Assembly (NCBI GenBank): GCA_020431135.1
Contig: JAGQIT010000190.1
Coordinates: 1-22,813, forward strand
Length of the DNA stretch: 22,813 nucleotides
Source of the DNA: Myxococcales bacterium
Lineage (GTDB): Bacteria > Myxococcota_A > Polyangia > Nannocystales > Nannocystaceae
Reading direction: 5' to 3'
Both the position numbers and the translations under genes were made by a program. Positions within the stretch are counted from its first letter, which is position 1. Each line of letters opens with the position of its first letter. The notes under the pieces were generated by a model, which worked only from the letters and a program-made list of their open reading frames with translations, made no database searches and was not told the DNA's origin. This document shows, piece by piece, positions 1 through 5,856 of this stretch.

Positions 1-2
1 GC

Positions 3-1457
3 TTCAACGAGCGCACGCGCAACGTCCTCGACCTCTACGACAACAAGATCGACAGGCTCTACACCGACGTGAAGCGCAAGGCGCTCGCCCTGCGCCTGCC
101 GTCGGCCGACCACGAGTTCGTCGAGGACGGCCTCGCCGAGGCCTACGGCCGGGCCCGCGCCGCCCTCGACAAGCGCTACGGGATCGACCCGGGGACGCTG
201 CGCCTCGAGGTCTTCGCCGACCCGGACGACTTCTCGATCCGCACGGTCGGCGTCCCCAGCCTCGGCGCCCTCGGGGTCTGCTTCGGGCCGCTGATCACCC
301 TCCTCGGCCCCTACCACGGCACCCACAACATCGACCAGGTCGTCTGGCACGAGCTCGCCCACGTCTACGCGATCCGCCTGAGCGACGGCCGCGTGCCGCG
401 GTGGTTCACCGAGGGGCTGAGCGAGTGGGAGTCGGAGCTCGCCGATCCGGCGTGGGCCCGCGAGAGCGCGTCGCTCCTCACCGCGGCCGCGAAGGCCGGC
501 AAGCTCCGCCGCCTCGGCGACCTCGAGCTCGCCTTCCTGCGGGCCGAGAGCGCCCTCGGCATGGAGGTCGCGTACGCCTCCTCGGCCTACGCGATCCGCT
601 ACCTCGGCGAGACCTACGGCCACGCGAAGCTCCAGGCGATCCTCAAGGGCTACGCCGCCGGCGCGTCGACCGAGGAGCTCTTCGAGAGGCACCTCGGCAA
701 GCCCTTCAAGACGATCGAGGACGACTTCGACGCCCACCTCCGCGGCCGCCTGCAGGCGACGATCCGCGGCTGGTCGCCGAGCCAGGAGCCGGGCTCGGAC
801 GACCCGCGCGACGCCCTCTACCTCGAGACGATCAAGGCGGTGAAGGCCGGCGACGCCCAGACCGCAGAGCAGCACCTCCACAAGCTGATCCAGAGCGGCG
901 GCGACGGCTACCGCGTGCGCATGGCCCTCGCCGACCTCCTGCGCGGCGGGCCGAGCTGGAAGTCGGCCGAGGCCCACCTCCAGCGCGCGCACGAGTTCAA
1001 CGCGGAGGCGATCGAGCCGCTCGTCGCCCTCAGCGAGCTGGCCCGCCGCCGCGGCGATCTCGCGGCCGAGAAGGCGCACCTCGAGGAGGCCCTGGCGATC
1101 GACGCGATGTCCTTCGATCCCGCCGCCCGCCTGCTGATGCTCGCGGTCGCCAGCAACGACGCCAAGGCCCGCGACCTCGCCCTGCGGCGGGCCCGGGCGA
1201 TCGCCCCGCTCCACCCGATCACCCTCAGCGGCCGCGCCCTCGTCCTCGCCAGCGCTGGCGACAAGAAGGCCGCCCTCGCCCTCCACCAGCGCGCCCGCGA
1301 GTCGACGCCGAAGCGCGGCCCGAGCGACACTCTCGTGGTGATGGCCCTCGCCGCCAAGGCCGTCGGCGATCAGGCCGCGGCGAAGGAGCTCGCCGAGGCC
1401 GCGCGCGAGGACGGCGAGCTGCCGAAGGTCGCCCAGGACGCGCTCGCTAAGCTCTGA
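3..1457 (+). CDS. TPR-containing gluzincin metallopeptidase (peptidase MA-like), 5' truncated by window edge
   Basis: The frame is open from base 3 with no stop, so the gene starts upstream; a GTG at 69 is internal to the frame and is not a convincing start. The visible 484 residues contain a zinc-peptidase core: HELAH (bases 348-362) gives the HExxH helix, and about 16 residues on, PRWFTEGLSEW (Glu codon 411-413) supplies the third zinc ligand, as in gluzincins of the peptidase MA group. After about residue 275 the chain becomes alpha-helical repeats with alternating Ala/Leu and Gly-Asp turns typical of TPRs, for example RRGDLAAEKAHLEEAL. Such proteins are usually secreted or periplasmic in myxobacteria, but the N-terminus that would show a signal peptide is missing. 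The substrate is unknown. The TAG/TGA-rich end is clear: the stop is TGA at 1455-1457. Confidence 0.85.
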   Translation, partial: FNERTRNVLDLYDNKIDRLYTDVKRKALALRLPSADHEFVEDGLAEAYGRARAALDKRYGIDPGTLRLEVFADPDDFSIRTVGVPSLGALGVCFGPLITLLGPYHGTHNIDQVVWHELAHVYAIRLSDGRVPRWFTEGLSEWESELADPAWARESASLLTAAAKAGKLRRLGDLELAFLRAESALGMEVAYASSAYAIRYLGETYGHAKLQAILKGYAAGASTEELFERHLGKPFKTIEDDFDAHLRGRLQATIRGWSPSQEPGSDDPRDALYLETIKAVKAGDAQTAEQHLHKLIQSGGDGYRVRMALADLLRGGPSWKSAEAHLQRAHEFNAEAIEPLVALSELARRRGDLAAEKAHLEEALAIDAMSFDPAARLLMLAVASNDAKARDLALRRARAIAPLHPITLSGRALVLASAGDKKAALALHQRARESTPKRGPSDTLVVMALAAKAVGDQAAAKELAEAAREDGELPKVAQDALAKL

Positions 1458-1595
1458 GCGCGCAGCTCCGCCCGACTCGGCATGCGCCCGCGAGGAGCTC
1501 GCGCGCAGCGCTCGCCGGCCGACCCTGCCGCAGCCTCGCCGCAGCCAGGGATCCGCGCTGGCGAACGGGCGCGCGAGGCCCTCGCCGCCTCCGCG

Positions 1596-1997
1596 CTAGA
1601 GCTCGACGACCGCGCCGACCCGGAACGGGCTGTTGGTCCAGCGCGGATCGACCCACTCGAAGTTGTAGGCGTGGGCGCCGACGTGATAGCCGGCCGCGAC
1701 GATCTTGCCGACGCCCGCGGCCTCGTCCGCGCAGATGAAGAAGATCGTGCAGCCGATCCCCTCAAGGGCGCCGTTGCTCCTGTGGAACACGATCCGATTG
1801 TTGTGGGTGAAGTCCGTGCCCCCGCCGCTCGTGCTGCCGTTGTGGCTGAGGAAGTCCGTCGCGCAGCGACCCGCGTTCTGCTTGTATTTCACGCCCGGCG
1901 TCGCGTCTCCGTACACCTTGCCGATGATCCAGTCGCGGGTCTCATCCCCGTCGAGCGCCCCGCTCGTGCCGTCCGCCTTCGTACCATGAATCTGCAT
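1596..1997 (-). CDS. Small hypothetical protein (133 aa), divergent from the DUF2589 block
   Basis: The ATG at 1997 is preceded by a strong AGGAGG Shine-Dalgarno (minus strand, about 10 nt upstream), which decides the start over a longer frame to 2078. I do not recognise a family. The protein begins MQIHGTKADG and is rich in Gly, Asp, Asn and His, with two Cys, no signal peptide and no membrane segment. Its C-terminal half has short alternating hydrophobic stretches (IGCTIFFICAD, GVGKIVAAGYHVGAH, SPFRVGAVVEL) that suggest a compact beta-rich fold. Codon third positions are less GC-saturated than those of neighbouring genes, which may mean recent transfer. It shares a 450-bp divergent promoter region with the gene at 2448, so co-regulation is possible but not shown. 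Confidence 0.7.
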   Translation of the reverse strand: MQIHGTKADGTSGALDGDETRDWIIGKVYGDATPGVKYKQNAGRCATDFLSHNGSTSGGGTDFTHNNRIVFHRSNGALEGIGCTIFFICADEAAGVGKIVAAGYHVGAHAYNFEWVDPRWTNSPFRVGAVVEL

Positions 1998-2028
1998 ACC
2001 TCTACGCCTCCTGTGGCTACCGGCGCGG

Positions 2029-2058
2029 ACTCTACACGACGCGCCGCGAGGTGAGCAA
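2029..2058 (-). promoter_or_regulatory. Candidate sigma70-type promoter for the 133-aa gene
   Basis: On the minus strand TTGCTC (2058-2053), an 18-nt spacer and TAGAGT (2034-2029) lie 31 nt upstream of the ATG at 1997, leaving room for the AGGAGG ribosome site. The TTG-N18-TAG---T layout matches the candidate promoter facing the other way at 2358-2387. An alternative pair further upstream (TTGATG-N17-TATGGC) cannot be excluded. Confidence 0.4.
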
Positions 2059-2102
2059 CACCGCCGAACTGCTGCCATAGCGGCGTATTATCGACCCATC
2101 AA

Positions 2103-2118
2103 CGGGCCGACCGGCCCG
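2103..2118. repeat. GC inverted repeat CGGGCC-gacc-GGCCCG
   Basis: Perfect 6-bp arms (2103-2108 and 2113-2118) with a 4-nt centre lie directly beside the AT-rich inverted repeat at 2126-2151. It could be part of a regulator binding region or a minor hairpin. Six-bp GC arms are common by chance at this GC content. Confidence 0.3.
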
Positions 2119-2125
2119 CGTCGGA

Positions 2126-2151
2126 TATTAACATTAGGACATATGTTAATA
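2126..2151. promoter_or_regulatory. AT-rich perfect inverted repeat, candidate operator
   Basis: The arms TATTAACAT (2126-2134) and ATGTTAATA (2143-2151) are exact reverse complements, 9 bp each, separated by 8 nt. In a region where nearly all DNA is GC-rich, this AT-rich dyad stands out and has the size of a dimeric helix-turn-helix regulator site. It lies between the divergent 133-aa gene and the DUF2589 block, about 70 bp upstream of the -35 of the former and about 205 bp upstream of the -35 of the latter. No regulator gene is seen nearby. Confidence 0.5.
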
Positions 2152-2357
2152 GGGATCAGAAGCCCCCAACCGCTCTCGCTGCGCCCCCACACGCTTATCT
2201 TCGCGCCGACGGTGCCGAGGGGGCGCTCGCCCCCCCCGACAGCAGCTTCTGGGTCGATTCAGCCTCACCTCTGACGTGCCCAAAAATGTGCACACTCCTC
2301 GCCGCAGGCGCCTCGCCGACGACGGGCGCTCGCACCCCGACGGCGCGAAACACCGCG

Positions 2358-2387
2358 TTGACACCCGCCTGGCGCCCCACATAGGGT
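2358..2387 (+). promoter_or_regulatory. Candidate promoter for the DUF2589 block
   Basis: A consensus TTGACA (2358-2363) is followed after 18 nt by TAGGGT (2382-2387), which keeps the T, A and final T of a -10 box. The ATG at 2448 lies 60 nt downstream and is preceded by a purine-rich GGAAGGTAGGGG ribosome site. This is the best -35 match seen in the window. Confidence 0.5.
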
Positions 2388-2447
2388 GGCCCCGGCGGCG
2401 TCGCGGACGTCGTCGTGGAACACGGGAAGTGAAGGAAGGTAGGGGTT

Positions 2448-3116
2448 ATGTCTTTTATGGGTAATGAGTTCAGCGGCTTGCCAATGGAGGATCTGATCGG
2501 GGCGCCGCTCACGGCGGCGTGCGACGCCCAGATCCGCCTGGCGAAGGCGACGGCGGAGTTCATCAACACGGTCGGCTTCGACGCGGAGAAGGACACAAAC
2601 GGCGCCTTCACGGGGAAGATGGTCCCCCGTCAGGTCGACTTCGCGTTCTTCCGCCCCGTCGGCGAGATGGGCGACGACGGCAACGACGGCAAGGTCGCCA
2701 AGGTCGAGCGGGTCGCGATCTCCGTGCCCTTCCTCGCCCTGGTCAACGTCCCGGCGCTGGCGGTCAAGACCGTCGACATCACCTTCGACATGGAGGTCAA
2801 GACCTCCGAGTCGGAGAGCTCCGGCACCAACGCCGAGGCGTCGCTCGACGCGACGATGAAGGTCGGCTGGGGCCCCTTCAGCGCGGAGGTCAAGGTCCAC
2901 GGCTCGGTGTCGACGCACAAGGAGAACACCCGCAGCACCGACAAGTCGGCGAAGTACCACGTCGCCATCCACGCCCGCGACGACGGCATGCCCGAGGGCC
3001 TCTCGCGCGTGCTCGACATGCTCCAGAGCTCGATCGCGCCGGTCGCGGTGAGCAAGCCTGTCGACGCCGCGGCCAACGGCGTCGGCGTCGAGGACAAGGT
3101 CAAGGCGCTCACGTAG
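2448..3116 (+). CDS. DUF2589 domain-containing protein (222 aa)
   Basis: The ATG at 2448 has a strong ribosome site (GGAAGGTAGGGG) and sits behind a TTGACA promoter. The N-terminal helix LPMEDLIGAPLTAACDAQIR (residues 11-30) and the beta block VERVAISVPFLALVNVP (86-102) followed by VDITFDMEV (109-117) are characteristic of the DUF2589 family as I know it; the family has no established function. A Ser/Glu/Thr-rich linker (119-135) leads to a second beta region (136-176), then a short helix around PEGLSRVLDML (182-192). There is no signal peptide or membrane segment, so it is probably cytoplasmic or part of an assembled particle. It is the first gene of a same-strand block with a paralog immediately downstream. 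Confidence 0.85.
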   Translation: MSFMGNEFSGLPMEDLIGAPLTAACDAQIRLAKATAEFINTVGFDAEKDTNGAFTGKMVPRQVDFAFFRPVGEMGDDGNDGKVAKVERVAISVPFLALVNVPALAVKTVDITFDMEVKTSESESSGTNAEASLDATMKVGWGPFSAEVKVHGSVSTHKENTRSTDKSAKYHVAIHARDDGMPEGLSRVLDMLQSSIAPVAVSKPVDAAANGVGVEDKVKALT

Positions 3117-3125
3117 TCCGCCTGG

Positions 3126-3151
3126 GGCGCCGCCGCGCCCGCGGCGGCGCC
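3126..3151 (+). other. Strong intercistronic hairpin between the two DUF2589 genes
   Basis: The 12-nt arms GGCGCCGCCGCG (3126-3137) and CGCGGCGGCGCC (3140-3151) are perfectly complementary around a 2-nt centre (in practice an 11-bp stem with a 4-nt loop). The hairpin begins 10 nt after the stop at 3116. No T-run follows, so it is not a classical terminator; partial termination or protection of the upstream mRNA are the likely options. Confidence 0.5.
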
Positions 3152-3189
3152 TCGCCACCATCGCGTAGATCGCATAGGGAGCGCACTCC

Positions 3190-3747
3190 ATGGCTCAGAT
3201 CAGCCTCGACAACCTCGTCGCCGCCCTCGCCTCCTCTGTGGCCGAGGCCGAGCACGTCGTCCGCGTCCATCAGGTCCGCAACCTCCGCTCGTTCTTCAAC
3301 GACGACAACGAGCCGGTGACGGTCGAGCTCCAGGTGCCGAGCCTGCGCAGCGACGCGAAGGGGGGCGAGACGGAGACGCTCCTCGTCCCGCTGATCACCC
3401 TCGTCAGCGTCTCGAACATGTCGATCGCCGAGATGGAGGTCAACTTCAGCACCGAGCTCGGTGACGTGACCGCCGCGGAGGAGGAGAGCCCGCCGAAGGA
3501 GATGCTCGAGGCGATGTCCTTCGGCGGCGACGACGAGGCGATGAGGCGCCGAGCCGAGGAGCTCGCCGACGAGATCGACCGCAGCGAGCTCGGCTGGTCC
3601 GAGAGCGAGCGGGCGGTGGCCATCGACGTGACGACCTCGCCGACGACCTCGGAGAGCGGGCGCGCGTCGGTCACCCTCAAGGTCCGCCAGACCGAGACCC
3701 CGGAGGGTCTCGCCCGGCTGATCGCCCGCCTCAACCGCATGCTCTGA
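3190..3747 (+). CDS. DUF2589-family paralog (185 aa)
   Basis: The ATG at 3190 follows an AGGGAG-like ribosome site about 10 nt upstream. The protein repeats the layout of its upstream neighbour: an N-terminal amphipathic helix (LDNLVAALASSVAEAEHVV, residues 6-24), the beta block TLLVPLITLVSVSNMSI (63-79) with EMEVNFSTEL (81-90), an acidic helical insert (100-135), a second beta region (AVAIDVTTS... ASVTLKVRQTE, 142-170), and a closing PEGLARLIARL helix (171-181). The matching PEGL[SA]R ends support a duplication. No signal peptide or transmembrane segment is visible. A hairpin separates it from the first gene, so the two may be expressed at different levels. Function is unknown for the family. 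Confidence 0.8.
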   Translation: MAQISLDNLVAALASSVAEAEHVVRVHQVRNLRSFFNDDNEPVTVELQVPSLRSDAKGGETETLLVPLITLVSVSNMSIAEMEVNFSTELGDVTAAEEESPPKEMLEAMSFGGDDEAMRRRAEELADEIDRSELGWSESERAVAIDVTTSPTTSESGRASVTLKVRQTETPEGLARLIARLNRML

Positions 3748-3760
3748 GGGCCAGGCGGCG

Positions 3761-4018
3761 ATGATCGACCTCAGCGAGGTGACCTTCATCAAGCGGATCG
3801 TCGTCGGTTCGTCGAACCCGACCGACCTCCAGAGCGAGGAGCGGATCCGCCAGGCGATGGCGCTGATCAACCGCTGCCTCTCGGACTACCCGAAGGGCAA
3901 GATCATCGGCGTCGAGAAGAGCTTCTCGATCCTCCAGATCGGCGAGCACAACGTCGTCCTCCAGTGGACGACCTATCACATCGGCTTCATGCGGCGACCG
4001 ACGTGGCTCGAGGAGTGA
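3761..4018 (+). CDS. Small conserved-looking protein (85 aa) of the DUF2589 block
   Basis: The ATG at 3761 lies 13 nt after the preceding stop, and its TGA overlaps the GTG of the next gene (GTGA at 4015-4018), so it is almost certainly co-translated. I do not recognise a family. It starts with a beta-like IDLSEVTFIKRIVVG, has a helical middle (EERIRQAMALINRCLSDY, about residues 28-45), and ends with two strands (KIIGVEKSFSILQI and HNVVLQWTTYHIGF) plus an aromatic RRPTWLEE tail. It is soluble, with one Cys. Codon use matches true genes of the window. The tight coupling suggests a stoichiometric partner of the DUF2589-like proteins. Confidence 0.75.
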   Translation: MIDLSEVTFIKRIVVGSSNPTDLQSEERIRQAMALINRCLSDYPKGKIIGVEKSFSILQIGEHNVVLQWTTYHIGFMRRPTWLEE

Positions 4019-4563
4019 CGCCCGCCGCCGACGACTGCGTCGAGGTCGACGCCCTGGTCGTCGCCCTCGCCCAATCGATGATCCGCGCCCAGCGTCGGCT
4101 CGACCGCCGCGTCGAGGCGCTCGTCCGCCGGTTCTTCCGCGGCGCCGGCCGCCGGCCCCTCCGCGTCCGCGCCGGCGACGAGACGATCGACGTCGCGCTC
4201 AGCGACCTCGTCGGACACATCGGCAGCCAGATCAGCGAGCTTCGCGTGGAGCTCGCCGGGACGCTCGTGACCCTGCAGACCGCGGACGGCGAGCGCCTCG
4301 GCCTGCGCACCGACGCCGCCGCCGACATCGACGACGACGTGCGCCGGATCATGGTCGCCACCCTGCGCCCGCGAGCGGGCGACGCCGACCGCGTCGCCGC
4401 GACCCTCGAGCTCGACGGCGTCCTGCTCCGCGAGGGATCGATCGGGGCCCCAGAGCGCCCGCCGCCGCGGCCCCCTCCCCAGAGTCAAGCAGCCGCCGCG
4501 GCGACGCGCGAGCGGGTCTATCTCTTCGCGCCGCGCGACGCGGCGAAGCTGACGACGCGGTGA
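4015..4563 (+). CDS. Probable divergent DUF2589-like protein (182 aa) with C-terminal LFAPxDA tail
   Basis: The start is set at GTG 4015, which overlaps the previous TGA by three bases; a longer frame to 3964 would run deep into the 85-aa gene. The N-terminal helix DALVVALAQSMIRAQ (residues 12-26) aligns without gaps to DNLVAALASSVAEAE of the 3190 gene (8 of the first 14 positions identical). The segment IDVALSDLVGHI (58-69) followed by ISELRVEL (73-80) aligns to LLVPLITLVSVS and IAEMEVNF. After a second alpha/beta stretch to about 145 comes a Pro/Ala-rich linker, then VYLFAPRDAAKL at the end, also present in the 4808 gene. The remote homology is hand-aligned and should be treated as inference. 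No membrane segment is visible. Confidence 0.7.
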   Translation: MTPAADDCVEVDALVVALAQSMIRAQRRLDRRVEALVRRFFRGAGRRPLRVRAGDETIDVALSDLVGHIGSQISELRVELAGTLVTLQTADGERLGLRTDAAADIDDDVRRIMVATLRPRAGDADRVAATLELDGVLLREGSIGAPERPPPRPPPQSQAAAAATRERVYLFAPRDAAKLTTR

Positions 4564-4807
4564 GCGACGCCGGCGCCAGACGTCGCTCATATCGAGCACC
4601 TCCGGATGGGCGGCCGAAGGCTGCCAGGCTCGCTACGGACGAGAGAAGGCCCGCGGGCTCGCCTCTTTCGCCGTTGTCTCGCGCCGGAGCTCTAGCTACG
4701 AATGAACATGTCGGCCTTCACACATTGGATCTTCGCGTCGACGCGCGACGGGCTCTAATGACGCGGAGCGGAACAAGCACGCGTCGTCCTCACCACAGAC
4801 GGACGCT
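4564..4807 (+). other. 244-bp spacer within the DUF2589 block
   Basis: No convincing gene. A frame from GTG 4560 to TGA 4811 overlaps both neighbours by GTGA and ATGA, but its third positions are only mildly GC-biased and it encodes an Arg-rich low-complexity string, so I treat it as non-coding. The relatively AT-rich stretch around 4701-4760 could contain a secondary promoter for the gene at 4808; TTGGAT (4725-4730) and TCTAAT (4754-4759) are present but 23 nt apart, too far for a standard promoter. Confidence 0.4.
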
Positions 4808-5554
4808 ATGACGACACGGGAGGCGGCGCGATCTCTTCGTCAGCGAGTGCTGCTCGGCGGCGCCGCGCCTGTCCTCGTCATCGTCGCGGCGTCCGTCTTC
4901 GTCGTCGGCGACGGGCTCGCCGCGCGCCTCGGCGCCGCGGTCGGCGTCGTCGCTACCGCGGCCATCGTCATTGCGACGCTCCGCGCAGCGCGGCGGCCGA
5001 GCGGCGACGCCGACCCCGAGGCGGCCGACGACGCAGCGCCCCCCTCACAGCGTCGCGCGACGACTCCTTCGCCAACGCCCGTCACCTCTCTCTCCGCCCC
5101 GGAGCCACGAAGCCATGATCCTCGTTCCGATGATCTCCACGAGCGCCGCGAGCCGACCCCAGGGGCCGGAGCGCCGCCGCCGGAGTCCGACGTGAAGCGC
5201 CTCTACAGCGACCTCAGCCAGCGGCTCCGCGGCGCCCGCGGACCGCGAGTGAAGATCGACGCGAGCCTCGTCGAGATCGACGAGAACGGGCAGACGACCG
5301 GGACCTCGTGGACGGCGACGGTCGACGACGGGAGCGGCGACGGCTCGTTGACCCTGCCCCTGCTCAGCCTCCAGACGATCGCGCGATCGGACGACGCGCC
5401 GGCCCGCGTCGACCCGACGGAGCTCCTCGCCACGTCCGCGCGCGGGGCGGCCCGTACAGGCGCCCCGCGGGCGCGCAAGCTCTTCGCGCCAGACGACGCC
5501 TTCGCGGCCTTCCGCCCCCCGCCCGCCGAGACCGACGCGCCCCGCGAGGGCTAG
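4808..5554 (+). CDS. Membrane-anchored protein with DUF2589-like beta block and LFAPxDA tail (248 aa)
   Basis: The ATG at 4808 is the first plausible start; no clear Shine-Dalgarno is seen. Two hydrophobic helices (residues 14-33 and 39-58) with a short turn form a hairpin anchor and are followed by Arg (RAARRP), suggesting that the rest is cytoplasmic. Residues 65-127 are a Pro/Ala/Asp-rich disordered linker. A soluble domain follows: RLYSDLSQRLRGARG helix (131-145), RVKIDASLVEIDENG strand and turn (147-161), then GSLTLPLLSLQTIA (179-192), which resembles the VPxxxLV block of the upstream DUF2589 proteins. The end, RKLFAPDDAFAAF (223-235), shares LFAPxDA with the 4015 gene. The protein could tether the DUF2589-like proteins to the membrane; this is inference. 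Confidence 0.65.
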   Translation: MTTREAARSLRQRVLLGGAAPVLVIVAASVFVVGDGLAARLGAAVGVVATAAIVIATLRAARRPSGDADPEAADDAAPPSQRRATTPSPTPVTSLSAPEPRSHDPRSDDLHERREPTPGAGAPPPESDVKRLYSDLSQRLRGARGPRVKIDASLVEIDENGQTTGTSWTATVDDGSGDGSLTLPLLSLQTIARSDDAPARVDPTELLATSARGAARTGAPRARKLFAPDDAFAAFRPPPAETDAPREG

Positions 5555-5856
5555 CGATCCCTGCGCCGGCCTGCTGTGCGAAATGCACACTACCTGGCTG
5601 ATAGGACATCGACGTCTGTGACGCCTCGTCGCGCGAACACTCGGTGCTCGCGGAGGAGAGGTCGGGGTGAGATTCGCGCGTGGACAGCGATCTCCGGGCC
5701 TTGCCCTCGCGCTCGCCGCCCCGCGCGGAGCCGCCTCGAGCTCGACGGGAAATGGTGGGTCCGGCGGTGCGTGCCTCGGCTTGGACCGACCAGGCCCCGC
5801 GCAGGGAGGATGACGACCTCGGAGCGCGCAGGAGCGCGCGAGGGGCCCGCGAGCAC
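5555..5856. other. 302-bp convergent intergenic region
   Basis: It lies between the end of the DUF2589 block and the end of the minus-strand permease gene. Frames crossing it have poor codon bias and no ribosome site. I see no clear terminator hairpin with a T-run and no repeat. Confidence 0.5.

Noticed and set aside
4560..4811. 83-codon frame joining its neighbours by GTGA and ATGA overlaps, looking like a coupled gene
   Set aside because: Third codon positions are only weakly GC-biased compared with true genes here, the product is an Arg-rich low-complexity string, and no ribosome site precedes it.
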